Shown: positions 1 to 12,662, numbered from the stretch's first letter. The stretch is 64,000 nucleotides of DNA from Leucaena leucocephala (GCA_037074615.1 CM073520.1:31119527-31183526), one strand, 5' to 3'. Made by a program: numbers and translations. The notes: a model not told the origin generated them from the sequence alone.

Positions 1-59
1 TGATGAAAAAAATGTGTCAAACTCTATGTAATCCAAAAAGAAGTGTATTAAAATAATTA

Positions 60-508
60 TTTTTTAAATTATTTACTTTAGTAATTACTTTAGTTCTAGT
101 TATCATCCATCAAACTCAGACACGATTCAGAATGTGGTTTTTTTTGTTGATTTTTTCAAAGTTATGGACTGTTACGTTGTATGTATCTCATGGGGTTGGG
201 GTGTCTAATATGCTTTTGGTGCTGTCCCCTATATTTTCCCTAAAATTACTCTAATTTTCCAAGTCTACATAAAATGAGTAAAATTTTGCTATGTTATAAT
301 CACAAAATGATTTTATAGATTCTTTTTAGTTTATAGTATTGGGAAGTTGGAGAAATTTTAACGATAACACCAAAGATACATTAGACAACCCCAATCTGTT
401 TTTATTTACTCATATTTTTTAATTAAGTTCTGGACTGTTGTATGTATCTTACAAGAGAATCTGGTCCCCACCAATAATGTCATCAATACTGTTGTTGTAT
501 GTTATTTA
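60..508 (+). promoter_or_regulatory. Decayed lectin-gene upstream region (left part)
   Basis: Two stretches (about 60-200 and 410-508) match the DNA upstream of the intact lectin gene at 2741. Shared words include 'tctggactgttg', 'gtatgtatct', 'aagagaatctggtcccc' and 'aataatgtcatcaa'. No lectin exon follows; the sequence runs into a MITE at 509. Resemblance is by eye, so boundaries are approximate. I read it as a relic promoter from a lost or never completed lectin copy. Bases 200-410 are AT-rich with nothing recognisable. Confidence 0.5.
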
Positions 509-1028
509 GGGCCCGTTTGGATAGGATTTTAAAAATGGGCTTATGAAAAAAAGGGCTTTTGAACAGATTATAGAAAAGGGCTTTGGAGAAGAGATTATGA
601 AAAAAAAAAGTGGTTTTGAATAAATGAGTGTTTGGATAGTTATTTATAGAAGGGATTTTATTATTGGTAAATTACAAAAAAGGGTATGAGTATTAAATGA
701 GGAGAGATAAGAGATAAGAGGAGAGAGGAGAGAGGGTGTAAGAAAGAAAATAGAGAAAAAGTAGGAGAGAGGAGAGAGAGTGTAAGAAAAAGTAGGAGAG
801 AGGGTGTAAGAAAAAGTAGGGGTAATATAGTAATTAGTTAGTTCAAACGTGGTTTACTGTTCCAAAAGCTACTCTGACCAGCTTTTCTGAAACCTTGGTT
901 TTAAACCAGAGTTTAGTCCAAAAGCCCGTTTGAACAAATATGACTGTTTGTTTTAAAATTTCTCCAAACCTAGGTTTTGAGCCAAACCTTAGTTTAAAAC
1001 CAAGGTTTGGATTTTTCCAAACAGGCAC
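509..1028 (-). mobile_element. PIF/Harbinger-type (Tourist-like) MITE, copy A
   Basis: This 520-bp element begins GGGCCCGTTTGG and ends CCAAACAGGCAC, an imperfect terminal inverted repeat. It is flanked by TTA on both sides (506-508 and 1029-1031), the 3-bp target duplication typical of PIF/Harbinger MITEs. It has no coding capacity. Its interior is the reverse complement of the copies at about 1166-1674 and 1685-2165, including a purine-rich GGAGAGA block matching their CTCTCTC blocks. It splits a decayed lectin promoter: the flanks join into sequence collinear with 2480-2650. The short open frame at 843-1028 lies in the terminal repeat and is not a gene. Confidence 0.75.
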
Positions 1029-1165
1029 TTAATGTTTTGGCTTTTACTGATACACGTTTTTCACGAAACAATGGAAAGTCTGCGTACATACAATTCGGCT
1101 TTTGTCATCCTCGTGCTATTCATCATTCCTAATCCGTCTGTATATATATGGATGTTTACAACACC
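1029..1165 (+). promoter_or_regulatory. Decayed lectin-gene upstream region (right part)
   Basis: After the MITE the lectin-type upstream sequence resumes: 'cttttactgatacacgtttttcacgaaacaatgg', 'cattcctaatccgtctgtatatata'. These words match 2520-2650 next to the intact gene, including the TATA region. The 5'UTR and ATG exon that should follow are absent; the sequence changes into MITE B. This is a relic, not a working promoter. Confidence 0.5.
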
Positions 1166-1674
1166 TCAAAATTTAAGTTTAAGTAAAAGCTAGATTTTAA
1201 AAATTTTTAAAATAAATAATTATATTTATTTAAACGAGCTTTTAGATTAAATTATGATTTAAAATTAAGGTTTCATATAAGTTAGTCAGAGTAGTTTATA
1301 GAATAGTAAAAGAGCTTATGAACTAACTAATTAGTATATTATCCCTACTTTTTCTTACATCATCTCTCATCTCTCATACTTTTTCTTATATCCTCTCTCA
1401 TCTCTCATACTTTTTCTTACACTCTCTCTCTTTTCTTTTCTTACACCCTCTCTTCTCTCTCCTCTCTTCTCTTATCTCTCCCCATTTAATACTCATACTA
1501 TTTTTCATAATTTTCCAATAATAAAAATAATTCTGGAAATAACTATCCAAACACTCATTTATTCAAAACTACTTTATTTTTTTATAAGCTCTTCTCCAAA
1601 AGTAATTTTCTAAAAGCTGCCCAAAAGCCTTTTTTTTAATAAGTCCGTTTCCAAAATTTTATCCAAACGGACCC
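1166..1674 (+). mobile_element. MITE of the same family, copy B (diverged)
   Basis: The right end 'atccaaacggaccc' and the CTCTCTC-rich middle match copies A and C. The left end is diverged and has no clear inverted repeat, so the start is approximate. It abuts copy C across a short TATA run, so the two lie almost end to end. Confidence 0.55.
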
Positions 1675-1684
1675 TATATATATA

Positions 1685-2165
1685 GGGCCGGTTTGGTTTC
1701 ATTGTAAACTATAGTTTTAGAAGCCCTTTTAGGCAAAACTTTGGTTTGAAAAAATTTTAAAACAAACAGTCATATTTGTTCAAAATAGCTTTTGGATTAA
1801 ACTATGGTTTAAAACCATGATTTTAGATAAGCTGGTTAGAGTAGCTTATAGAACAGTAAAAGAGCTTATGAACTAACTAATTACTATATCACCCTTACTT
1901 TTTCTTACACCTTCTCTCCTCTCTCCTACTTTTTCTTACACCATCTTTCCTTTCTTTTTTTACACCCTCTCTCCTCTCTCCTCTCCTCTATTATATCTTC
2001 TCATTTAATACTCATATCTTTTTTCATAATTTACCAATAATTCAAATACTCATTTATTCAAAACTACTTTTTTTCATAAACTCTTTTCCAAAAACCCTTT
2101 TCTATAAGCTGCCTACAAATCATTTTTTTATAAGCTTATTTTTAAAATTCTATCCAAACGGACCC
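1685..2165 (+). mobile_element. MITE of the same family, copy C
   Basis: A 481-bp element starting GGGCCGGTTTGG and ending CCAAACGGACCC, a near-perfect terminal inverted repeat. It is flanked by ATA (1682-1684 and 2166-2168), though TATA-rich surroundings make that match weak. The interior follows copy B in the same direction and copy A in reverse. No coding capacity. Confidence 0.65.
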
Positions 2166-2642
2166 ATAAAGGACTAAGGAAAAGCGAAAATTTCACTGCA
2201 CCTCCACTATAGAAATTTAATATCAAAAGCCTCAAAAAATTCTGAAATTTTATTACACCCCTTTGACAAAAACGAAATTTAATTTTTTTGGTGAAAAGAC
2301 ATTAGTGACCTTAATTTATTTATTTTTTTAAAAAAAATCTTATAAAAAGGACCAAAAATACCTTCTAGAACCTGTTCTATATACTTGGCATACTCCTCAT
2401 CATGTATTTAGTATAGTGATTTTTTGTTTTGAAAGTTCTGGACTCTTGTTGTATGTATCTGATAAGAGAATATGGTCCCCAATAATGTCATCAACACAAT
2501 ACGTACAACAGTGAATTAACTCTTTTAGCTTTTACTGATCCACGTTTTTCACGAAACAGTGGAAACTCAACGTACGTACGTACGTACGTACATACAATTC
2601 AGCTTTTGTTTTCCTCCTTCAATTCATCATTCGTAATCTGCC

Positions 2643-2650
2643 TATATATA
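2643..2650 (+). promoter_or_regulatory. TATA box of the two-domain lectin gene
   Basis: TATATATA lies 91 bp before the ATG at 2741. The same TATA with near-identical flanks stands before the three-domain gene (42810-42817) and before the truncated copy (about 27943-27951). A short run of alternating CGTA repeats lies just upstream (about 2571-2592). Confidence 0.7.
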
Positions 2651-2740
2651 GACAACAAGACTTAAAGGAGATGCATACCAACATTCACCAGATTCAGTTG
2701 AGCTGCATAATATCAACGTTCAACATATTCGTTTAAGCAA

Positions 2741-4356
2741 ATGGTAAGTAACATATGACCCTAGATCTCTAAGGTATTAATGTTTTTCATTAACATACGC
2801 TCATGTATTCATTCATATTGGTTTTGTGGTCATAGGGATGCTTGGGAGTAATGATCTCATTAGGGCCATGGGGAGGTCCGGGTGGCAATAATTGGAATTT
2901 CATGGCAAGCGGTGGCATAGCTGAGATAACCATCAATGAAGAAGTTAACATTAAGTCGATTTCTTTCAAAGATGCAACTGGCAATATTTCTGGCACATTT
3001 GGTGGCAGGGACCCTAGTGACAAGTGGGGTCAAGAGAAAAAGGTGGTTTGGATCATTTTGTTGATCAACATTTTAATTAATGATTTGCTAATACCTTGTA
3101 TAATGTTTTGTATTATATCATTCGTAGATTGAAATCAATTGGCCTGAAGAGTATTTGACATCCATTAGTGGCACTTATGGAGATTACAAGGGACTATTAG
3201 TAATCAAGTCCCTCTCATTTATTACAAATCTTACCACTTATGGACCTTGTGGAACAACTACTGATGGTGTGCCATTCTGTATCCCCATATCAAATTGTGC
3301 CATTGTTGGTTTCAATGGGAAAGCTGGTTATTACCTTAATGCACTTGGCATTTTCGTGGAACCAGTAAGTAATTCATTCATTCAACTCCTCAATTATATC
3401 CTATATTAAGAAGGACTGAAGGAATATATTAGTAAATTATGTCCATATATAATTATTATGAGCCGCCCCACATGTGCTATTTATGGAAAGGGCCTAATTA
3501 ATAATATGAGTTACTCCTCCTGTATCTGATGGAAGACATATTTCTCATATTTTAAAAAGATAATTAGAGAGTTTTAGAAAAAAATATTTTATATTAATTA
3601 ATTTAATTAATATAATTAAATTAGTTAAACATATCTTATATTAAGGATAGAAAATGTATTATGTATATATATTCATGGATTACAGCCGATATACTGCAAG
3701 CATGTGCTCCAATGAATTAAATCTCAAAGGCAAGTTTGACATTATAATGCAGAAGGACATAGGGGGAACAATTTCATTAGGTCCATGGGGAAGCCCTGGC
3801 GGGCATTATCCATGGAGTTATACAACAAATGAAGGCATAACTCAAATAAACATCTATGCCAAGTCAAACATCAAGGCCATATCTTTCCGGGACTCAAGTG
3901 GTGTGGATTCAGCAAAATTTGGTGGCAACAACCCCAATGACCCTGGTGAAATGAGCACTGTAAGCTTTCCCTGTATACACACACACACACCCCACATACA
4001 TATACACACTTTGATCACTTGTTTATTCGCTAAATAAAACAAAGCACTTATGTATTTCATGTAGCTAAATTATTTGGATTTAAATTGTACGTACGTATTT
4101 GCAGGTTAATATTAACTGGCCTTCTGAGTACCTAAAATCTGTAAGCGGCACGTATGGAAAATTCAACGGATATATAACAATCACATCTCTGTCATTTATC
4201 ACAAATCTGGCCACTCATGGGCCTTTTGGAGAAGCTTATGGCACTTCTTTCTCGATCCCTATAGACCACGGTATGGTAGTTGGATTCCATGGAAGGTATG
4301 GCTGGTACCTAGATGCCCTCGGCATCTTTGTTAAACCAGTGGATACTGCAACCTAA
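2741..4356 (+). CDS. Jacalin-related lectin, two jacalin domains, mannose type
   Basis: Spliced gene with exons 2741-2743, 2836-3042, 3128-3364, 3753-3959 and 4105-4356; all introns are GT..AG in phase 0, and the product is 301 residues. Exon 1 holds only the ATG, the same design as the lectin gene at 42890. Two jacalin (PF01419) domains, about residues 5-149 and 150-301, each come from one exon pair. Each shows the GPWG(G/S)PGG opening, a SGTYG strand, a SLSFITNL strand and the sugar-loop end. The sugar motif GxxxD is intact in domain 2 (G284-D288, GWYLD) but reads GYYLN in domain 1 (N141), so domain 1 may bind sugar poorly. There is no signal peptide, so a nucleocytoplasmic lectin is expected, as for mannose-type family members. 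Such lectins bind mannose/glucose glycans and are often stress- or defence-linked; that role is inferred. The chain is uninterrupted and the gene looks functional. Confidence 0.9.
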
Positions 4357-5361
4357 TTTCTTATCTGTATCAAGAAATAATAATGATTACTGTCTCTGAA
4401 TAGTGCATGTATCGAACGAGGCTCTTGTTGGATGTTGTGCTATACTAGTTGTCCCGTTGTGTTCTTAATGTGGTATTTCATAATCTTGCTTTTTTCGGTA
4501 TGGTTTGCTGTTGTACTCCCCTTCATTCTAAATAATAAGATACACGTGTGTTCGATACTCTCTTCCTCCTTTCATTTTTTTTTTCTTAAAATTCCTTTTA
4601 TCTTATTATTAAATATCCAATTTCGGAGTTCGTGAACCTTATATTATGCTTAAACGCTCCATATGTTCATTCGTATATGTTTGTTGTTAAGACGATTGTC
4701 AAGAAATATAATGAATTAATAACTCTTATAAATACAAGTGTTAATGCCTACATTAAGTGGATTTACAACAAAAAAAAATAAGGCTATTAACAACAAATAT
4801 AAAGAGAATTAATAACTATTATATATATGCTAAGTATCAATGGATTTGTTAGCAAGGTTATTTACAACAAAAATAAGATGATTAACAACAAATATAAGAT
4901 AATTAATAACTCGTGTAAAAATATCAATATCTACATTAACGAGGGCAATACGGAATAGAGGGATTATATCCTTAGACCAGCAATTATTTACCCTATCTTT
5001 CGGACATGAGTAACGACTCTCAATGGTTCTCGATTGGACCAACTGATGATTTGCATGTGTTGTTTAATAATTTGCTTATACCAATATAGTACCATCCAAA
5101 CAAAGCTTAAAAGCTCCAGAAAATTATGGCATCAAGAAATTCCATAACGAAATTTACCCTTGATAACAAAAGACATGCATATTTTCTTTAGCACATTAAC
5201 TAATAATATGACATTAATTATTGTATCGAAACTAGGCTCAATCGACAAATTCCATCAACTTAATTATATAATAAATATAAACAAAATATTAAGGCTCTAA
5301 AGTAGAGCAAGACTGAATATTTGCAAAATAATTAACTTGGATGACGTGGAAGCCATTTCTC
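4357..5361. other. AT-rich intergenic DNA downstream of the lectin gene
   Basis: The 3' flank of the lectin gene. From about 4680 to 4960 there is a loose internal repetition of words such as 'gatttacaaca', 'attaacaacaaatataa' and 'aattaataactc'; the same words return at 6120-6310. No coding sequence recognised. Confidence 0.4.
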
Positions 5362-5440
5362 AATGACCTAGAAACCAGAACTTCAATTGATTATCAGTTG
5401 GACCCCATTACTATCTTCTCCAAGCTGCCACAATTAGCTT
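5362..5440 (-). pseudogene. Relic of the 3' end of a RIP/DUF6598-type gene
   Basis: On the minus strand this stretch aligns by eye with the last codons of the broken gene at 11075-12662: the same glycine/aspartate turn, then the serine-serine-glycine-phenylalanine end and the stop, with one internal stop. The DNA just beyond it (about 5310-5361) also matches the 3' flank of the larger gene. It suggests another copy of that gene once lay here. Short and diverged, so moderate confidence. Confidence 0.45.
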
Positions 5441-8400
5441 ATACATGGATTAACAATGCTAATAGAATAAATTTACAGGAACTCGCGATAGTAACAAATG
5501 TACAAATACTAAATTAAAAATTGATAAAAAAAAAAGAACTAATAGTTTTCCCTTTTAAAAAAAATAAGATGGGGAGCTTCGTGTATTGCATAGAATTTAA
5601 TGTGAGCCTAACATTCATGGATTATATGCAAGTTCTTATAAATTATATATAATGATACAAATAATTTCACAATATAATTAAGGCACAGACCAAACAGTAG
5701 CAATGTCCTCCTTCAGAACAGTAAATAACATATAATCTAATGTTAGAATTAATTAATTTATTTAAATTTTTTAATTTACTTAAATTATTAGTTAACTAAA
5801 TTTCATATTAAACATGTCATCCGTTTAAAACTCGTCAATTTTTTTATTTTTTTGAAAAAACATTCTTGATATCTTTGTGCTGGATCTTCATTATTTTATT
5901 CAACTATATGGACTAGTGGTTGGGCAAATTCTCACCTTCAATCATATGCATATATGATGCTTTCGCTTTCCACTCCTTTCCCTTTTGTTGTGGCAGGATT
6001 ATCTTATTCTTCCCACAAGATATAAATATAGTGCATAATTTTTTATCATTTACATAGTAGTGTACATTTCTCTATTTTTATTAGGTATAGGCAAGCTTTC
6101 ATACACCATGCATAGGTTGGAAATAAATAATGGCAAAATGTGATTTACAACAAAAAGAAGGCAATTAACAACTCATATAATATCAATATCTATATTAACA
6201 AGTAAAATAAGAAGATTTATAATAAAATTAAGATGATTAACAACAATCATGTAAAGCAATCAAGCAATTGTATAAAGAGACTTACAACAAAACATATGAG
6301 ATTTTCATTAATACAATAACTAGTACGTCATTATTGTGTTGAAATTAGGCTCAATCAACACATTACATAAACTGAATTACTTAAGAAATAAAAACCAAAT
6401 ATTGAGGCTGCAAAATATAATATGTAATTAACTTCGATGACTTTATGGAAGCCATTTCTCAACGACCTATAGTAGATTATACTATAATTCAATTTTTGTC
6501 GTAAGAGATAAAGAAATATAAGATCCACGTTTGAATGGGGACAATGCCTCTTCTGACAAGCTCATCATTCTGCAACTTTCTGTGCAAAGCTCAGAGGAGG
6601 AAGAACAAATAACCGCCCATGCAGCGACGAAGAAGGAGATTCAAAGACCTCATCCCAACAGAGGAGGAAGAAGATGTTCAACGGAGTTCAAGCTTCACCC
6701 ACGCCCAACCATCTACATCGACTAGCAAAGAAGAATCAATTCGCTACTCGTAACTTTTTTTTTTTTAATCCCACACCGTATAATTGATTTATAAACAAAT
6801 AATATATAAATGTTCACTGCTAGCATTTGCTATCCAAGACTTCTCTCCTTGGTACTGTTGATCAGCCGATTATGTTAATTTATTGGTTGGCTATCTCTTA
6901 ATAATCATCCCCTCCCCCCCATCTTTTGCTAATTTAAATTCGCATTGTACAAATATAGTTAAATTTTGCTTTACATTTTCAACTAGTGATAAAATTAGAA
7001 GATGCTTATTAGTTTATTTTTAACTGGATTTAGGACCAAAATATTCAGCTAAAATATAGTTACTCATAGGACCGAAGTGGTACACATTAATTTTGCAATT
7101 AACTCGCATCTTTCTTGTGTTAGAGAAAATTTAAAGTGATTACCACCAAAGATAACTACCAAAAAACTTATATGTGGGTTGAAATTTTTTATAGAAAGTA
7201 CTAGTGTTAAACAAATTTCATAACTATAAAGTATTGAAAAATTATACTCATAAAATACTGATACTTTCATTTAAATCATTCTCATAAATTTTTAAAGATT
7301 AAGTTGAAAAGAATCATAGGTTTTTTTTAAGTAATTCTAGATTATCCACTATCAAAAGTACTGAATAATCCCTTGCATCATAGAATTCTTAAAAAAAATT
7401 ACTATTAGCCATTAAACTCTCTCCAGCTATAGTGCTAGGGATTGAACAAAAGATATTATAGGTTGATTTGTCTTTTTAGTAATCAACCTTACAAATTATA
7501 ACAACTAAAAAGATCAAAGCTAAGTTGATTATTTTTAAAGATTTCGTTTAAATTATAATAAACATAAGTTGAAATTTTTTATTTTTCAATAAATATTTTA
7601 ATTATTCTTTTAAATTTTTAAAAATCCCCATTTTTTTAGTATGAATGAAGTTTGGGATAAAATGGTAATTGGGTTTTTGGGATTTGTGACCTAATTGGGT
7701 TCATGGCCTAGTTAGGGATTTGATAAAATTAACAATTTACGTTAGAATTTTTCCAACTTTAGATGGCTTTAAAAGAAAATTTCAATTTTATTCTGAAATT
7801 TTTTTCTTAAATCAATATCAATATCACTTTACAAGTATTAAAATAGTAGTAAAGTCATCATCATTATTAAAAAGTTAATGTTAATTATAAAAAATTAATA
7901 CTAACCGAATGACCAACAGTCAAGCGCAACATTACTTCTATTGGTCCATCATCATTCTCCCATTTGCTTAAGATGCGTTGATACCGACCTTTTATATGGG
8001 CGATTGAAAAGATAGGCACGTGTTACGTGTTATTAATGACAAGTACAATCAATTATAACACCAGTACTCTACCAAACAAAAATCATACCACCTGCATAAG
8101 GTACACAATCAGTGTTGGGTCAAAATTGAAGTTAAAAATGGTTGTTTTTTTTTTTTAAAAAATATCCCACCCAAAATGTAAGACTTCTAAGATATTAAAA
8201 AAATTATCTTAACATTTGAAAATCTCTCATGGAATTTTTATTAAAAAATAATCGTTTTATAATAATTAAATAATACAATTAAAATACATAAATATGTTCG
8301 AGACTTATTTTACCTCTTGTTATTTTGTTTAAAATGATTATTGTGTATTTAATAATGCTAACTTAACTATACTAATTAGCTTAAGGGTAAAAAATAATTT

Positions 8401-11062
8401 TTCTTAATAAATGTAAGGCAGTAAGGGATAACTATAAGAGAAACTTAATTAATTAGGAAATATCAAAGAAGGTATGTAAATTAACTATCGTAACAAATGT
8501 TACTTAATTTTTCTAAAATTTCCTAATGTAAATTTTTAAATTATTATATACACACGTATATGTGCATGGAAAATATGGAATGTCCAAGTCTTATATTTAA
8601 AATCAAAATTAATCTCTAATTAACTCATACATTTAGAATTATAAGAGTAGTAATTCTCTTAGAATCTGTCCTTTTTTTCCTCCTTCCGCAGTGAGTTTTG
8701 CTATTTAATTTCAGTTATTTACTTGTTTATTTATTCTTTAGCCTTTCCTATTTATCTTCCTCATTTATGTTTTTCTTCTCATTTTTCCATCCATATTCTT
8801 CTCCAGTGGAAGAGAGTCTCCCTGGCATAACTCCATTCTCTAGCTCACAACGAGCCAACACAAGAAGCGGTTCTTGACGTCAAATTGGCGTCTTTGTTAG
8901 AACAATCAATAGCCCGACTTATTCGACGACAACCAGTTTTAGTGATGAGGTATATGTCTATCCGAATTATAAATTCGGTTAAAATTTTAATCATATATTA
9001 TAGAGTCTAATTAAGATTTCCTTCATCGTTAAGGTAAACTATAAATTCCAAATTTATTCTTAATGATTGCCAAACATTAAATAGATAAACAAAATTAACA
9101 TCAAACATAAGTAATGAGCGAAAAAGAAAATTAGCCACACATGGTTAAAATAAAAATTAAAAAAGAAAAATAAAATTCAGACTAGACAGAAAATAAAAGA
9201 AGAGACGAAGAAAGAAGACGTTTGATGCGCTCGCTAAAGCTGTTCGTGCTCCATCCCTCCTCTCCCAAATATCCTTATCTTATTCTCATGTTTTTAGTTC
9301 AATGTATTATAACACACACACACATGCAATATTCTTTTATAATTTCTCTACACTTGCCCCTTCTTCCATATTTTTCTCTTTAATATTTTCTCTCTCTTAA
9401 ATATCATAATATCTCCCATAAAATAAAAGGATATAACTAAGTAAATTTTATAGCAATAATTATTCTTATCCTCTAGTTGATTAAAGAGAAGAAAATATAT
9501 AAAAGATAATTAGTAGGTATAAGGTATTTATAAATTTAATTAAATATATCCTAAAATCTGCCGTTAACCCTAATTAACTCACCTCTTCCCTTGGTAAATA
9601 CTTACATTCCTTTAAATTCTCCCTCAAGGTATTTATGTTGCTCAAGAGAGCCTCCAAAGTTACTAAACATCTCTAGGTGCAGAAATCCGAGATGTTGCTA
9701 ATATCATCTATAGCTTAAATTATTGAAACTCAAGAAGCGAAACATAATGTATTGTATTTAAACAATTTTTCTATATTTTATACTATCTAACTTTTTTTTT
9801 TATCATATCATCAGGAGGATCCAGACAACAAACTAATTCAATTTTGGGATTCATGATTGTTCCTCCCTACACATCAGTTGTCTCTTATAGGTCATGAACT
9901 TGAGACCCAAAATGATATAGTAAGACTTTACACTGTTATATCAACTCTATATCTATTTTTTACTACTAGTTTTTTTCGGCCTTTGATAAATTGCGAAATA
10001 ATTAAAATACTGAATTAATATGTTACTATAACCGAAAGAATTCAAGGAATTTATTTAGTAATGCATGCATACGGTCTTCGTTTTTTCTTAATGAACTGTT
10101 CTGAATAATTGACTTGTATGGACTACTATCAAGTCTTTTTGGTTGGTACATCATATTTAATAAGTAAAAATATAATTTAAAACGTTAATAAATATTTATT
10201 TTTTGAAAAAATATAATTTAAAAAATGTAATAAATATTTATATTTTGAAAAACAAAAATAATTATGAGATCTAAACTACTTTATAGTAATTTATAAATAT
10301 AATGCATTTTTTATCATTTACCCAATTTCTTGATTATATTTTGACCTTTGCTCGGTCTTAATTTATTTTTAAGAGAAATATTTACATAATCTAAGAGTGA
10401 TACGTTATCTAAATTTGACCCAATCAAAATACAACTCAACACATTTTAATTTTATTTGACCGATAAGTTGCACGAAACAATTTACATGTTATTTTGTTTT
10501 AAAGAAAAATAAATCCGTTAACTTAGTTCAAATGAGTTTTTCTCAGCTAATTTATTATATTTTAATTTAACATAATTCATAACCTGACATTTCTATAGCA
10601 TTTAAATATTTCTCTGTTTTTAATACCTTTCTTATATACCATCTTCTAGTATGATTGCACACCATCGAAAGTAATTAAGCTTAAGCTAAAATAACAATAT
10701 TACACCAAGAACTCTTCTATTACAAGATAAACACACGGAGCGAACTATATGATTACCTCGAGGATATTTCTTTCGTTCTTCCTCAAAGTTTTTTACAGAC
10801 ATAATTAAACTTTTGGGCCCCTTAACATGATAAAACTAGAGAGATAATCACGTGAGCCCAATTATAACTAAAAAGGACGAGAGAAAACGAGCCAACAACA
10901 AAAACTGGAAAAAAAAAAGTAACCAAGATTGAGGACTCGTTCAAAAGAAGATACACCACTTGAATCGAAAAGATTAGGCCCACTTAACAGATTACTTCAC
11001 AACTTAACGAATAAAGACTAGGGCACAAAATAATATCCTGGATATATCATGGACGAAAGTAG
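5441..11062. other. Long AT-rich intergenic stretch, no gene recognised
   Basis: 5.6 kb of low-GC sequence. About 6290-6480 is a diverged direct repeat of 5180-5390 ('aggctcaatc', 'ggaagccatttctcaa', 'gacct'), so it may be a second relic of the same 3' flank. The 64-codon frame at 6531-6725 and the frame at 7064-7270 have no recognisable similarity and no supporting context. Poly-A/T tracts and a short CA run (about 9312-9324) are the only other features seen. Confidence 0.4.
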
Positions 11063-11074
11063 TTTATGAATGGC

Positions 11075-12662
11075 TTAGAAACCAGAACTCCAATAGATGG
11101 TCACGGTCACGTAATTGCCATCATCTCCATGAATTTTGTTAAAGGTAGTAGCGGGTATTGTGTCAGGGACTGGGATCTCTACAGTGCCATTTGCAATCAC
11201 ATCAGCAGCAGAGATGTAGTCATGATCATACAAACGTGCACTAACTTTGAGAGAGTGGTTGAATGGCACAGCAACTACAGATCTCAACATTGGAATGGTC
11301 TGCCACCGGTTCACTTCGACATAGTTTGTAGATGTTCTATCGAACAACAAAAATGTCGTTTTATTATCTTACCAATTGTCATAACAAGCAGAAACATGTC
11401 TATAAACCTGGTTTGTTGCTTCACCTCCTTCTTCAAAGGAAACAGTAACCCTAGCAGCCACAGCATTACGCAACACCGCATAATTGACATTCACTGAACC
11501 TCGGCTACTATCTAGTTTATGAGATATGAGTTTGTCATACACATTTCCGATTTTAGCAGAATCCTACGAGATAACTTGATTCACGATCGTATCGTCCCAC
11601 GTGAAGAAGTCCTTATCAGTGAGAAGCAGTTTGATGGTGAAATTCCCAAAGGCAGAGATAGATCGAGTTGGTCCAACTAGCGTAGCATTTTGACCAGGCT
11701 TCATGGATTCATAGTTGTCTCATGTGCGGTTGTATATGTATTGTGTGTATAGTCCATTCTCAACTACAATTGTGCCATAGAGATGCCCAGGATCCTCACC
11801 ATCTATGTTGTTGATTTGCACCGAGAACACTTGAACGAGTGGTAACCCTAAAAAACATTGTCCATCGTTATCCGAGGTGGTCATACGTGGGACACGTTTT
11901 GGTCCATTGGGATAGAAGCAAAGACCCAACAAAATACCTATTATTGCTAAAGCGTCAGAAATACTTGTTATTTGGTGGAACTCGTATGTTGCTTTCTTGA
12001 AGGGACAAAAACCTTTCATCTGGGTAAGCATCCGCCCTCAACACCGCTCCGGACAAAGGGTCCCAAGCACGAACTAAGTCCATAATCCAACCTTGGATTA
12101 GGCCTTCTGTGATACGAGTAGTGCCAGGCCTGTTGTCAAAACTGTCGGCGATATAGTCAGATACTGGAATGAGTCTGGTTGATTCAGAAATCATCATAAT
12201 CACAACAACTAGACTACCAGCCCTAGCTGCCCAGTTTGTTGTTAAAGCAAGTCGATTTATAGCCAATACTAGGTTGTGGACCCCAACTCTTATCTGCTGG
12301 ATTGTCTGATCAGCGACTCTTGCGAGACTACCATAACTACCATTGAAACCTAGGAATTCAGTCATAGGTTCTGTAATTAGATGTTGATTCTGCTCGTTGT
12401 CGAACTCCAACCATTGGCCATCTTCCATCTGGTAGCCAATCAAGTAGGGGTTGTCCATTCGAAGCCTGAACCTTACAACATGATCATTGGTACGTAAGAC
12501 CAAATCGAAGAATCGAGTGGGCGGATTCTGTTGAACAGCAAGAGCAGGACGATTGTGGGAAGATCTCACTCCTAGTCGTACTCGTAGATTCTGAATGAAA
12601 TCACGATAGTTTCCCCTTGTACTGCTCTCAACGTTGAACTCAAATTCAAACTCCACCGGCAT
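11075..12662 (-). pseudogene. Broken RIP-DUF6598 fusion gene (JIP60-like, toxin family)
   Basis: The first 235 codons (12662 to 11955) form a ribosome-inactivating-protein domain (PF00161), an rRNA N-glycosylase fold. Residues expected at the active site are visible: Tyr73, Tyr110, Glu160 and Arg163 in an SExxR motif, and Trp200. There is no signal peptide. The downstream part (about 12031-11075) reads as a DUF6598-type domain, with a 'VFSVQINNIDGEDPGHLYGT' strand and an aromatic-rich end. The combination recalls jasmonate-induced 60-kDa type proteins of plants. The gene is broken: the frame shifts in the 11955-12031 overlap, and in-frame stops lie near 11570 and 11375. A short intron could in principle explain one break, but no clean splice pair is evident. 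The RIP part alone is still open, so a truncated product is conceivable; I favour a pseudogene. A TATA-like run lies about 160 bp upstream (near 12825). Confidence 0.75.

Noticed and set aside
3505..3650. Possible Stowaway MITE in intron 3 of the two-domain lectin
   Set aside because: The left end resembles the terminus, but no matching right end was found.
6531..6725. 64-codon frame with acidic and basic stretches
   Set aside because: No recognisable family, no promoter or intron signals, and surrounded by AT-rich non-coding DNA.
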